From: Marinobacter shengliensis
GTDB lineage: Bacteria; Pseudomonadota; Gammaproteobacteria; Pseudomonadales; Oleiphilaceae
Direction of reading: 5' to 3'
DNA length: 64,000 nt
Assembly (NCBI RefSeq): GCF_003007715.1
Contig: NZ_PXNO01000019.1
Location: 346,099-410,098 of the forward strand
Positions 39,779 to 49,096 of this stretch are shown here, piece after piece (within the stretch, counting starts at the first letter, position 1; each line of letters begins with the position of its first letter). The position numbers and the translations under genes were made by a program. Under the pieces are notes generated by a model. It was not told the DNA's origin, did no database searches, and saw nothing but the letters and a program-made list of their open reading frames with translations.

Positions 39779-39808
39779 GGGGCGCCGGCCTGCTACAGCC
39801 GGCGCCCC
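39779..39808 (-). terminator. Strong terminator of the outer-membrane protein gene
   Basis: An eleven-base perfect stem, GGGGCGCCGGC/GCCGGCGCCCC, with an eight-base loop is followed on the minus strand by TTTCTTTACG. It ends the gene at 39823-40401; on the plus strand it could also slow transcripts from the GGDEF gene. Confidence 0.88.
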
Positions 39809-39822
39809 AAACCCGCAACGAG

Positions 39823-40401
39823 TCAGAACTGGTACTTCAAGCCAACCCGGCCGGTGTCGAAATCCGGACCATTATTGGTAATCTGGCCATTGAAATCGTC
39901 TTCATCGATATCCACGTTGTAACGGGCATACTCGGCGAAGGCGGTCAGGCTATTGGTCACCCGGAAATCCACACCGGCGCCAATAAACGGATTGACCTCG
40001 TCATAGGTTTCACTCTCATCGAAGGCATCCACATCAAAGGCCGAAGCGAATGCACCGGCCTTCGCATACACCCCGAAACTCTGAGTGAGAGGCAAACGGC
40101 CAACAGCGCTCAGGCCAACCCCTTTGAGCTTGGCTTTAACGTCGTCATCGCCGAACTTGCCGAAATCAATGTATTCCGCTTCCAGGGCAAAGAACTCATT
40201 GAACTGGTAACCCAGCGCCGCACCCAGCAGATCGTTTTCATCCTTGAATTCACCGCCGTGGGATTTGTAGCCCCCGTAACTACCACTGATGTATGGCCCT
40301 GAGTTATCCCGGCTCACTTTATCCTGTGCCCAGACGGCAGGGGCTGTCAGTACAGCAGCAGACAGAACCGTGGCACACGCAAAACTGGCTTTGTAGCTCA
40401 T
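39823..40401 (-). CDS. Outer-membrane beta-barrel protein, OmpA/OmpW-like small porin
   Basis: The 192-residue protein begins with a clear signal peptide ending at AVWAQ. The mature part alternates polar and hydrophobic residues in eight likely strands (YISGSYGGYKSHGGEF, LGAALGYQFNEFFALEAEYI, FIGAGVDFRVTNSL) and ends in GLKYQF. A terminal phenylalanine is the usual signal for barrel assembly. Acidic loops are common (DDVKA, NVDIDEDDF). Specific function is unknown. Confidence 0.87.
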   Translation of the reverse strand: MSYKASFACATVLSAAVLTAPAVWAQDKVSRDNSGPYISGSYGGYKSHGGEFKDENDLLGAALGYQFNEFFALEAEYIDFGKFGDDDVKAKLKGVGLSAVGRLPLTQSFGVYAKAGAFASAFDVDAFDESETYDEVNPFIGAGVDFRVTNSLTAFAEYARYNVDIDEDDFNGQITNNGPDFDTGRVGLKYQF

Positions 40402-40531
40402 AACGCGTTTCCTCTGTGGTTGGGTTTTCCATTCGTCGAAACGAACAATCCGGATGTCTCTATCCCGATTGCATGCGTTTACCCTACAGAGATAACGGCT
40501 GGTTGGGGGTTAAAACCCTACTAAGAATCAT

Positions 40532-40843
40532 TCATGTTTCAGTCATGTCTTGCCGACGCATCGCCAAACGGGCACCGGCAGACGCCGCCCCTTCGGCAAT
40601 CACACGACCGGCCAGCGACACGCTGTCGTAACTGACTCTGGCGATACCATGGTGGCACACCCGAACAAGCCGGCTACCGGGCCGAGTGGCCGGAATGACG
40701 TCCAGCACCCGAAAACTCTCGTCTGCAATGGAAAGGTGCACACGTTTCAGCTTAACCGCGCCGTGATGCATGCCTTGGGCCACCAGCTCCGTCACACCCA
40801 GCCACCATTGCGTGTTGTTGTCCGGTCCTTTCATGCCAGCCAC
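40532..40843 (-). CDS. Small protein of unknown function co-translated with the lipase
   Basis: I do not recognise this 103-residue protein. It is predicted soluble, with a pattern of beta strands (AVKLKRVHLSIADESFRVLDVIP and then RLVRVCHHGIARVSYDSVSLAGR). Its start lies 13 bp inside the end of the alpha/beta-hydrolase gene, so the two are translationally coupled. It might act as a chaperone or regulator of the lipase; this is only an inference from gene order. Confidence 0.6.
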   Translation of the reverse strand: MAGMKGPDNNTQWWLGVTELVAQGMHHGAVKLKRVHLSIADESFRVLDVIPATRPGSRLVRVCHHGIARVSYDSVSLAGRVIAEGAASAGARLAMRRQDMTET

Positions 40844-41742
40844 TCCTGCAGTTGCTGGCTCACCAAGGGGTGGTGGGCCAGGCGAATATGGTCAACACCG
40901 GGAAAATTGGCGATGCCCGCCAGCTCCCAGCCTTCACGACGATCACCACGGGCGCTGGATTGATGCACCAGGGCATCGCCAAACAGAACGTTTACAGGGT
41001 GCCGTTCGCCCTTGGCGAGCAGTCCGCTGATCACGTAATGCCGGGCACCGTGCAACAGCGGTTGATCTGAGGTACCCGGTTCAAAAGCATCCCCCCGGGA
41101 TAAGTTGCGGATACCCTCGCTGCGAAGGTCAATCACCTCGCCCACCACTTTCAGATAATCCCGGGGCACCCGATTCAGCCAGCCTGCCGCTTTATGGGCG
41201 CCCACCGCCAGCCAGGAGCCGTCGTGGGGTGAGCCGATGTACACACAATCCGGGTTCAGGCTGACCCAGCGGTGATCATTCGCAGCCCCATAATGACAGG
41301 CACTGCGAATCAGCAAGCCTCCCATACTGTGGCCGATCAGAACAATCCGCTTGACCGGTACCGGCCAGTTACTCACCAGCCGCTCCAGCAACGCGGCAAG
41401 ATCCTGGCCGTTACGGTAAATGGGCCGGCCGGTATTGAAACGGAGCTTGAGGGCCGACGTATCGCCCAACGTGTTGGCGAGGTGGGTGCCGTAGTGTTCA
41501 TCGGGCCTGGCCGGAAAATCCCACACTGATTCCAGCTCCATCAGCCCATGGATGGACAGGCAAAGCACGCTCCCCGGCACTGCGGGCTGGGGATTCTGCA
41601 GATCCAGCGCTTCGCCATCGGCAAACACCGTCATCGGCACCGCCAGCGGATTGCCCCGGTGCTCCAGCCAGTCACCCAGAAAGCCGCTGGCAATGGCTGA
41701 AATGTGCTGCTGGACTCGCCCAGCGGAAGGAACAGACACCAT
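40831..41742 (-). CDS. Alpha/beta-hydrolase, lipase/esterase-like
   Basis: A 303-residue alpha/beta-hydrolase. The nucleophile elbow is GHSMGGLLIRSACHYG with Ser near residue 140, and a later YIGSPHDGSWLA segment is typical of bacterial lipases. The likely catalytic His is in GVDHIRLAHHPLV at the C-terminus. No signal peptide is evident, so it should be cytoplasmic. Substrate is unknown. A 13-bp overlap links it to the small gene downstream. Confidence 0.85.
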   Translation of the reverse strand: MVSVPSAGRVQQHISAIASGFLGDWLEHRGNPLAVPMTVFADGEALDLQNPQPAVPGSVLCLSIHGLMELESVWDFPARPDEHYGTHLANTLGDTSALKLRFNTGRPIYRNGQDLAALLERLVSNWPVPVKRIVLIGHSMGGLLIRSACHYGAANDHRWVSLNPDCVYIGSPHDGSWLAVGAHKAAGWLNRVPRDYLKVVGEVIDLRSEGIRNLSRGDAFEPGTSDQPLLHGARHYVISGLLAKGERHPVNVLFGDALVHQSSARGDRREGWELAGIANFPGVDHIRLAHHPLVSQQLQEWLA

Positions 41743-41976
41743 GGTTAGTCTCCCGAGTATTTTTTCAGTGTACGCCCTTTGCAGTGCATTACACTGGCCA
41801 TTTTCGGGCCAGAGTGGCGGCCCCGGAGCAAATCCGGCAAGACAGGCTCACGGTTTGTTAATCTGCCCGAAAGGGCTACAGGCGACCGACCCTGATAACC
41901 TTGCTGGAATTGCACAGAAACGGACCGGCCCGTGCCGCTCCACCTTTTCAGATTGACCAGCCAAAGGAAGCATCCA

Positions 41977-42570
41977 ATGCGATCTGCTGTCATCGCCCTG
42001 ACCAGCCTCTTGTTCTCTGCCAACCCGGCCACGGCCGAGACTCAGTCACAAGCATCGGCGGAGCCGGAAGTGATGGGCTTTGTGGAGTGGGTGGTGATGG
42101 GCGAGACCGGCATCCGGTTAAAAGCACGCCTGGATACCGGCGCCAAGACCTCGTCCCTGCATGCTGTGAATGTGGAATCTTTCGAGAAGGACAACGAGGA
42201 ATGGGTGCGCTTCCAGCTCCCGCTGGGTGACCACGAAGACCAGCCCAGCGAGGGTGATCTGAAACACGACGAAGTGATTCTGGAATTTGAGCGGCCGGTC
42301 TATCGCACCGTACTGATCAAACGCAAGGGCGCCCCCTCACAGCGGCGCTATGTGGTCGAAATGGACTTCTGTCTCGGCGGCAAGGTCCATGAAACCCAGT
42401 TTTCCCTCACCGACCGGGGCAAATTTTCGTACCCGGTACTTTTGGGCCGCCGACTACTCCGGGATGACAACATCCTGACCGATTCCGGCCGCACCTTCAT
42501 CGCTGAACTGGAGTGTGAATACAGCACGCTGGAGGAGCTGGCCCAGAGCAGCAAGGCCATCTCGCCCTAA
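41977..42570 (+). CDS. Exported retropepsin-like aspartic protease (RimK/ATP-dependent zinc protease family)
   Basis: I set the start at ATG 41977, preceded by AAAGGAAG; this yields a signal peptide MRSAVIALTSLLFSANPATAE. The mature domain shows RLDTGAKTSSLHAVNVESF, where DTGA is a retropepsin-like catalytic motif, and VLLGRRLLRDDNILTDSGRTF. Proteins like this are annotated as putative ATP-dependent zinc proteases; no ATP-binding motif is visible. The total length is about 197 residues. The partner and substrate are unknown. It is convergent with and overlaps the DNA ligase gene by 4 bp. Confidence 0.85.
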   Translation: MRSAVIALTSLLFSANPATAETQSQASAEPEVMGFVEWVVMGETGIRLKARLDTGAKTSSLHAVNVESFEKDNEEWVRFQLPLGDHEDQPSEGDLKHDEVILEFERPVYRTVLIKRKGAPSQRRYVVEMDFCLGGKVHETQFSLTDRGKFSYPVLLGRRLLRDDNILTDSGRTFIAELECEYSTLEELAQSSKAISP

Positions 42571-43457
42571 TCGGCCCTCGGCACCGGTTCATCATTCCGG
42601 ACCCGAAGAAAGCTGGCAAATCTCGGCAAGCCGGTGGCGGTCAAACCACGGTAGCGGAAGGTAATGATTGAGCCAATCTCCGGCGGGTTGCGCCTGTCCG
42701 CATCGGTAAACCCGGTTCCGATGCGAAACTGCCGGCCATCGTACAGCTCCACTTCCAAAGCCCCCATCAGCCCCTCGTACTTGCCCTTGCCCGGCAGGTG
42801 ACCAACGACTTTCGCTTCCGCATCCTCATGGGTTTTCACTTTAAGCAGATCATCGGAACGACCGGCCTGATACCGGCTGTTTCTTCGCTTTAGCATCAAC
42901 CCTTCAGCACCGGCAGCCACCACCTGTTCAAGCTTTGCCATCAGTTCTGAATGGCTGGCAACCGGGCGCTGCGCCACCAATTCCAGATACTCAGAGCCAG
43001 AGGCTGCAACCAGCTGTTCCAACTGACGGTAACGCTGCTCGAACACGGTTTCAGGCTGTGGCAGATCAAACACATGAAACCTCACCTGACGCCACTCATG
43101 ATCCACCGGCTGCACTTTGCGCACCACCCCGGACAGCTCAGCAAAGCGCCCGCGACCACTCCAGAGTTCACCATCCAACGGCTGCCGGGGAAACTGCGCC
43201 GTAAACCAGTCCGGCGCCGCGTATACATGGCCGCCCCGGGACCAGAGCTGCTCGCCATCCCAATAGGCCCGGACGCCGTCCAGTTTTTCGCTGACCCAGT
43301 ATTCCTCGAGGTTTACACCCGAGTGATAGACATTGGCCAGAGGGATGGCAGGCGGCCGTGCATTGGCCTGAATGGGATCAATGGCAAGTAACGAGAGAAA
43401 AAGCAGGCAAAGTGTCAGGGCTGTTGCCCTAACACTGCCGGTAGTGAAGAGTGGCAT
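42567..43457 (-). CDS. Lig E-type periplasmic ATP-dependent DNA ligase
   Basis: The 296-residue enzyme has a likely signal sequence (ATALTLCLLFLSLLAIDPIQANA) and a compact adenylation-plus-OB-fold ligase. Motif I is EKLDGVRAYWDG with Lys58 as AMP acceptor, motif IV is EGLMLKRRNSRYQAG, and motif V DLLKVKTHEDAEAKVVG. Length and export signal match the minimal Lig E family found in Gram-negative bacteria. This enzyme would work on DNA in the periplasm, perhaps in uptake or biofilm DNA; that is a family-level idea. Confidence 0.88.
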   Translation of the reverse strand: MPLFTTGSVRATALTLCLLFLSLLAIDPIQANARPPAIPLANVYHSGVNLEEYWVSEKLDGVRAYWDGEQLWSRGGHVYAAPDWFTAQFPRQPLDGELWSGRGRFAELSGVVRKVQPVDHEWRQVRFHVFDLPQPETVFEQRYRQLEQLVAASGSEYLELVAQRPVASHSELMAKLEQVVAAGAEGLMLKRRNSRYQAGRSDDLLKVKTHEDAEAKVVGHLPGKGKYEGLMGALEVELYDGRQFRIGTGFTDADRRNPPEIGSIITFRYRGLTATGLPRFASFLRVRNDEPVPRAD

Positions 43458-43509
43458 GTTCCTTTGCCCTTTTTACATCCTGTTGATGGTGTTACGGAAA
43501 ACGCTGTAC

Positions 43510-43947
43510 TCAGGCCGTTACATACTTCAGCAGCTCAACCACCTGCTCCGGCGTTTGTGCCCAGGCCATGGCGGCTGCGTCCACTTCCTTGAGCGGGTGC
43601 ACGATGTCTTCATCATGCAGGGTTATGTAAGGCGTGCCCATGGCGGCACAGTAGCCGGCATCGAAGGCCGCGTTCCACTGCTTGTACTTGTCGCCAAAGC
43701 GGATCACCGCCAGATCGCACTGCTCAAGCAGGGTCTTGGTGCGGATGGCATTCACCTTGGAAGACTGGTGATCACGCCAGAAATTGCTCTCCGGCTTACC
43801 CAGGAAATCGCCCGCGGCGTCGCTGGATTCGTGGTCGGTGTTGGCCGAGGTGAACTCAACCGGCAGGCCCGCCGCCTCGGCACCCGCAGCAATCTGCTCA
43901 CGCCAGTCGGTGTGGATTTCGCCGGAAAGGTATACGGTCCAGATCAT
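43510..43947 (-). CDS. YtoQ family protein
   Basis: A soluble protein of 145 residues. The opening MIWTVYLSGEIHTDWREQI, the middle FTSANTDHESSDAAG and FGDKYKQWNAAFDAGYCAAMG and the closing VVELLKYVTA match the YtoQ family. The fold looks like a nucleoside 2-deoxyribosyltransferase-type Rossmann protein, but the activity is unknown. Confidence 0.88.
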   Translation of the reverse strand: MIWTVYLSGEIHTDWREQIAAGAEAAGLPVEFTSANTDHESSDAAGDFLGKPESNFWRDHQSSKVNAIRTKTLLEQCDLAVIRFGDKYKQWNAAFDAGYCAAMGTPYITLHDEDIVHPLKEVDAAAMAWAQTPEQVVELLKYVTA

Positions 43948-44063
43948 GGTGGGCTCCCCTGGAGTGTTGGTTAATCAGTCAGGCGGGGATAATACGCCAA
44001 TGGGGAGCGATGTTCACGGCCGAGCCTCGCCTTGCCGATGTCGGTGGCAGAACCTCACGGGTA

Positions 44064-45056
44064 TTACACCATGGCCGCCTCAGCCAGATTCGGAACGCTT
44101 TTCTCCATCCGATCTTCCAGTGTCGACCATGGGAACTCCCGAATAGCCTTCAGGTGGGCCGGATAACCCTCGTTTTCCCACCACGCCAGATCCAGGGTTG
44201 CCCAATAGTCCGCTGGTCTTCCCCGCTTGCCTGCTGCATCGTACTCGGCTGTTGTGGGGTCCAGGTGACGGTACTTTTCCAACGCCGGAACGTCGGGTAA
44301 GGGCTGGCTAACGTCCATATACCGCTGCAGTTCATCCCAGTGTGCATACAGCTCCACTTTGTGGACATCCGCCACCTGCGCGACGGTCGTTTGCCAACCG
44401 GTATATCGATGGCGCAGAAGTAGCTTGTAGCTGACGGGGCCCTTCGGATTCACATGAAATGAGATGTAGGGATCAAACTCGATAAACGGTGCTTCGAAGG
44501 TTTCCTCTCGCCAGGTACGGAACTTCACCATGCCCGTTGGGCGGAAAAAACCACAGCCCAGATCCTTAACAATGAATCCGGGATTGCGTTGCAGAAACCA
44601 GGTGAAGGGGTAGCGGAAGAATAAGTGAAGACCGACCAACGCCAGAAAAACAAACGAAAACTCTCCAAACTTTATATAGGCGACAATTTCAGCAAAAGCG
44701 AAGGCAACGAAGAATACTTTCATTACTCCGTAGTCTGCTAAACCACCAGCGAGCATAAGTAACAACTGCCAACGGCTTTTGACGAAATCAGAAGGCTGCT
44801 GTCGATGCGTCCATTTGGGCCCCACCCAGCCAACTCCGCCCGACTCGAGTTTCTTTTGGTAGTTCTTCACATACTGGGGAAGGACATGCATATCGAGCCC
44901 CGCATAATCCCCCCAGGGTAAACGCTCAATGAAATCCCCTGCCTCCAGTGACTTGGCAAAACGGCTGATGTTCTTGAGGGGCTCCTGCACTGGGATTGCA
45001 TCCCGGCGATAGGCGCCAGGCGCATAACTGGCTGCTAATCCATTAGCGGTTTGCAT
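44064..45056 (-). CDS. Membrane protein of a local three-member family (copy A)
   Basis: I do not recognise a named function. The 330-residue protein has a soluble N-terminus, two membrane segments (about 95-170) and a C-terminal cytoplasmic-type domain. That domain shares with the genes at 49097 and 63554 the run F.EFD, then HRY, then W..LQRYMDV, QPLP, and the ending DPTTAEYD...GRP. Copy A shares an LPWG....D motif with copy B near residue 45. The layout (two helices then a PH-like domain) resembles DUF6708-type proteins, but I cannot confirm that. It diverges from the ankyrin gene. The start has no clear ribosome site. Confidence 0.6.
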   Translation of the reverse strand: MQTANGLAASYAPGAYRRDAIPVQEPLKNISRFAKSLEAGDFIERLPWGDYAGLDMHVLPQYVKNYQKKLESGGVGWVGPKWTHRQQPSDFVKSRWQLLLMLAGGLADYGVMKVFFVAFAFAEIVAYIKFGEFSFVFLALVGLHLFFRYPFTWFLQRNPGFIVKDLGCGFFRPTGMVKFRTWREETFEAPFIEFDPYISFHVNPKGPVSYKLLLRHRYTGWQTTVAQVADVHKVELYAHWDELQRYMDVSQPLPDVPALEKYRHLDPTTAEYDAAGKRGRPADYWATLDLAWWENEGYPAHLKAIREFPWSTLEDRMEKSVPNLAEAAMV

Positions 45057-45272
45057 AAAATTTGATACCCAGTTCGGCGACTACTTTGGAGGGGCCATTC
45101 TACCTGACGACCTATCTGGAAACTTTGATGTGATAGCCACAAGAGTCGCTTAATATGGTCTTCAAAGCCTTGGACGGAGCAACACCAGAGCTGACTATAA
45201 CATCCGATTTTGTTACGCTCCGCGCTGATCTCACAAGGATGTACTGCCCCCCAAGGAAACGGAGATTCCTGA

Positions 45273-48200
45273 ATGAAGCTGCTCTGGGCGTTCTGCCTGT
45301 CATCGCTCCTGCTCACTTGGAGCCCTCTGGCTATTAGTCAAGCCCCACACGTCATGGCAAACAATAGCCAGTTGGATGATCTAAAGCTCTGGGTTCGGCT
45401 TCAAGGCAATAACATCAACCCGGAGAATGCGAAGTGGGCAGGGTTTGCCAATACCGCGGCGAAACAGGGGCAGCTTGAAATTCTGGAATATCTGCATAAT
45501 CTCGGAGTCGATTTCAGCCAGTTCGACAGCTTCGGAGATAGCACGCTTCACTCCGCCTCGTCTTCCAACAAGGTTAACGTTGTCCAATGGCTACTGACAT
45601 CAGGTATCGATCCAAACCTTCAAAGGACGGTTAACCATCCAACCGCACTGCATAAAGCCGCGCGATATGGCGCTTCCGAATCCGTCACCCTCCTGTTGGA
45701 CGCAGGCGCAGACCCACTCATCAACTCGCGGTCAGGTACAGCATTTGAGCTGGCTGATAATGTCCTTGTTCTGCACACGTTGATGGCGCACTGGCAAAAA
45801 CATGGGGATGGAATGCCGCCGCCAGGCATTTCACCTGCGGCCTGGTGGTCATTCATCGGGCAGCCAGGACGGGTTCCTGAGAGTCTCCTGAGACAGGATC
45901 TAAATCAGGCGGAGTGCAACGCCCTGCACTGGGCGGCTGCATCTGGCCACTTGCCCACACTGAAAAGACTGCTCCAACTCGCCCCTCGGGCGACTCTGTC
46001 GAGCCAATGCTTCAACAAATGGACCCCGCTGAAAATCGCCATTCGGTTCAACCAAGTCGAAGCCGTTGGCGAGCTTCTGAATCACTGGCAATCTGTCGCC
46101 GTACCGGACGTCAGGCTCGCCGTAAAGTATGGTTCCGCGAAGCTCGCAAGAATGCTGTACGACTCATTAGAGCAAGAGAAAGACGATCTGGCGTTTTATC
46201 CCCGAGAGGGCAATGCTGTCCTGATCAACTATGATTTAGAGGACCTTGCGTACCTGGTCAACCGGCGAGTGATCAGCCCTGCCTGGCTACTGAATCAGAT
46301 AGGTAGCCACGGCGGCGAGATGCTGGAACTTGCCCCACTCGTGGTGTCACAAGGTGTCCCGATCACTCAGGTTCTGCGCACAGGCCTGCGAAAAGACAAT
46401 CCTTACCTGGTGCAGTGGGCTTTAAAACAGAACCCTCCATTACAACAGATCGACAAAACCGAGCCATCACCATTTATAGTCGCAGCCAAGACGGGAAACA
46501 CTGATCTTGCCAAACAGTTATGGCATCCGGATGCCGTGTTGGGCGACGACAATTACTATGAGCGGCTGGAATACTTCGCAGCAGCAGGGTGGACTGAAAA
46601 GGTTCTGTCGTTTACTAATCGACGCGCAGACCTCCTGACCTACGCTCTCATGGAAGCTGTTCGCTATGACAACGTCGATCTTTTGGTGGACCTTGTGACT
46701 GCCGGCGTCAGGGCGCCAAGGCGCCGGTGTCGTTCCGCGTTTGATGTGGCAATCCGGCAGAGCTCATTACCAGCCATTGAGTTGCTGGCGAAAACGCACG
46801 CCGGTAATAAAGAGTGCCTGTCTGAAGCTGTACTCAGTGTTATCGAAAACGGTGATGTGGCAATGCTTGACCCACTGCTGAAGCATGGTGCTAACCCAAA
46901 CGGTACAGGGGATGGCTATCGCAATGCCGTTGTCCGGGCGGTTCGGGATCGAAAGCTTGTGATACTCATGACGCTTTTGCTGGCGGGCGGCGATCCTTCT
47001 GCCGTTAAAGCTCCCGAGGGCACAATTCTGGAGCTTGCGCAAAAAAACCTGGATAGTTCGGGCCGCCCTGAACAGACAGTGGCTGCGCCCGAAACTGAAC
47101 TTTCGCCATTGCTGACAGCCCTGAAAACACACGAATTTGAAACACTGAAGGCATTAATAGAACAGGGGGCCGACCTTACCCAAACCAACGATCATGGGGA
47201 AACGCCTGCCCACCTTGCAATACGCGCCGGGCAATTTGATGCAGCATCCTTATTACTGAATTCTGAGGTGCTGCTCAAGACAGACAAACGGGGCCGGACC
47301 CCTTTCCATCTGATTGGTGCGTATGGCACCCCTGAACTCGCATCCCGGGCCATCGAGCTGAGCGAGGGAGTCTACCCGGAAGACGATGCACGAAAGTTCC
47401 CCCTGGATTATGCCGCTCGCCTGAACGAGCCTGTCGCGTTGCTTCTCGCCAGAGCGGACGCCCGCCATTCCGACAACCTCGCTATCCTTGCTGCAATTTA
47501 CGGCCAGGAAAGGCTGATGAGCTACCTGAGCAGAGAGTTTGCAGCGTTGGATTCCGGGCACTATGAAGAAAAGCCCGAAGCCGCCTATTTTATGGTCGCC
47601 CTCGCACAACAAAACCGTGATTGGTACGAGATGCTTCTGGATCAGTCCCTTGACCCAAACGATACCTTTGCCGGAGAGCCTTTGCTATCCATGGCCGCAA
47701 GGTACAACAACCTCCCAGCGTTTGAGTCACTGCACCAGAAGGGTGCAGTGTTTCGGCCGAGCCTGTTTATGCGTAAGTACAGCGCGACCTACCAATTTGC
47801 ACTGCTGTCCCAGAAGCCGGAACTGGCTGAAACGCTGCTAAATTCCATGGATTCAGGTAAAAGAGCCGAGTTCCTTATCGCCAGCCTGGAGCATCTTTCG
47901 CAGGCTATGCCTGAAGAGCAGCTGGTTTCATGGCTCAAACAGCAAGGACGCGCGGCTCTGGATGAACCCTTGGCAGATGTGTTGAACCCGTTCATCCGTT
48001 CGGGAAAAAATCTGTCTTTGATCAACGCGTTGGTTCGCAGCGGCGCGGATCTTGGCGACAAAGATTATTCCGGCTCATCACCGGTTCAGGAGGCAACAGA
48101 GGTTCTTGGAGAAGACATCGAGTGGGGGCACCGTATCGCTCTTGTCCGCCTGCTCCAGCAAGACCAACAAAACAGGCAGACTTCCCCGCTTCTAGACCGC

Positions 48201-48980
48201 CTGCGCCGACTGTTCACGAATACCGACGAACCCACACCCCCTGTCTGGAGATACCTTCAGGAAGGTTACAGCGTGTTGCCGACCGTTGATCGAGAAAAGC
48301 TCAACGAAGAGGACCCGGTTAGCGGGCTGACGCTTCTGGATGCAGCGGTCCTCCAGAACGACACTGAGGCTATTGAATCCCTGCTGAAAAACGGTGCCAC
48401 AATGACACCACAAACTCTCCATATCGCGGCACACACTGGCAAGGTTGAGGCACTCCGGGCGCTGCACCCTGTGATATACGACCTTAATGCCCGGGATTTC
48501 AGAGGGAATACCCCTCTCATGACCGCCGTCAAAGCCGACCGGGAAGACATGGTGGAAGCCTTGCTCTCAATGGGAGCAAGGCCAAATGTCTACAACCAGG
48601 ACTATCGATTCCCGCTAAAACTCGCTGTGTTCAATAAATCAGAATCTGTGGTTAAACAGCTACTGAACCACGGCGCCCACCCCGATGGGTTCAGCGAGCA
48701 GATGTCATCCAACGCGTTGCGCGACGCGGTTGTTAGTGGAGATCTTGAGATAGTCAAAATGCTTGTCAACGCGGGAGCGAGCGAAAACCCGCTCCTCGGC
48801 GCACCTCCCTACAGCGTACTCCCGGCTGCATACAAATTCGCCACCAAAGATATTGTTCTCTATCTGGAAGGTACGTTCGAGCGCACTACGGAACAGCAGC
48901 AGGGGTACCTCGATCTGGCCTGGGAACATGGTAGCGAATGGGCGAGAGGGCACTTATTGCAGCGTGGTGTTGCGTTTTAG
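45273..48980 (+). CDS. Very large exported ankyrin-repeat protein
   Basis: The 1235-residue protein begins with a signal peptide (MKLLWAFCLSSLLLTWSPLAISQA). Ankyrin repeats are clear near residues 70-165, 215-250, 410-430, 545-600, 620-700 and 1020-1190, with typical cores such as PTALHKAARYGASESVTLLLDAGADP and RGNTPLMTAVKADREDMVEALLSMGA. There is no membrane anchor after the leader, so it should be periplasmic or secreted. It is flanked on both sides by members of the local paralogous family reading the other way. Its more A/T-rich composition points to an accessory region. Target unknown. The start follows GGAG at good spacing. Confidence 0.8.
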   Translation: MKLLWAFCLSSLLLTWSPLAISQAPHVMANNSQLDDLKLWVRLQGNNINPENAKWAGFANTAAKQGQLEILEYLHNLGVDFSQFDSFGDSTLHSASSSNKVNVVQWLLTSGIDPNLQRTVNHPTALHKAARYGASESVTLLLDAGADPLINSRSGTAFELADNVLVLHTLMAHWQKHGDGMPPPGISPAAWWSFIGQPGRVPESLLRQDLNQAECNALHWAAASGHLPTLKRLLQLAPRATLSSQCFNKWTPLKIAIRFNQVEAVGELLNHWQSVAVPDVRLAVKYGSAKLARMLYDSLEQEKDDLAFYPREGNAVLINYDLEDLAYLVNRRVISPAWLLNQIGSHGGEMLELAPLVVSQGVPITQVLRTGLRKDNPYLVQWALKQNPPLQQIDKTEPSPFIVAAKTGNTDLAKQLWHPDAVLGDDNYYERLEYFAAAGWTEKVLSFTNRRADLLTYALMEAVRYDNVDLLVDLVTAGVRAPRRRCRSAFDVAIRQSSLPAIELLAKTHAGNKECLSEAVLSVIENGDVAMLDPLLKHGANPNGTGDGYRNAVVRAVRDRKLVILMTLLLAGGDPSAVKAPEGTILELAQKNLDSSGRPEQTVAAPETELSPLLTALKTHEFETLKALIEQGADLTQTNDHGETPAHLAIRAGQFDAASLLLNSEVLLKTDKRGRTPFHLIGAYGTPELASRAIELSEGVYPEDDARKFPLDYAARLNEPVALLLARADARHSDNLAILAAIYGQERLMSYLSREFAALDSGHYEEKPEAAYFMVALAQQNRDWYEMLLDQSLDPNDTFAGEPLLSMAARYNNLPAFESLHQKGAVFRPSLFMRKYSATYQFALLSQKPELAETLLNSMDSGKRAEFLIASLEHLSQAMPEEQLVSWLKQQGRAALDEPLADVLNPFIRSGKNLSLINALVRSGADLGDKDYSGSSPVQEATEVLGEDIEWGHRIALVRLLQQDQQNRQTSPLLDRLRRLFTNTDEPTPPVWRYLQEGYSVLPTVDREKLNEEDPVSGLTLLDAAVLQNDTEAIESLLKNGATMTPQTLHIAAHTGKVEALRALHPVIYDLNARDFRGNTPLMTAVKADREDMVEALLSMGARPNVYNQDYRFPLKLAVFNKSESVVKQLLNHGAHPDGFSEQMSSNALRDAVVSGDLEIVKMLVNAGASENPLLGAPPYSVLPAAYKFATKDIVLYLEGTFERTTEQQQGYLDLAWEHGSEWARGHLLQRGVAF

Positions 48981-49096
48981 CCTAACTGGGAAATATGAGA
49001 CGGATCGCGCAGCCCCCCAAGTACGATTTAACTCTTCCGTCTTATTAGGTCGTGGAGGAATACTCTACGGGGTATGGGCATCCGTAGTCGTTCCCT

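Noticed and set aside
41743..41976. A gene in the gap between the lipase and the retropepsin-like gene
   Set aside because: The frames there have no ribosome site or conserved pattern, and the upstream extension of the plus-strand gene would remove its signal peptide.
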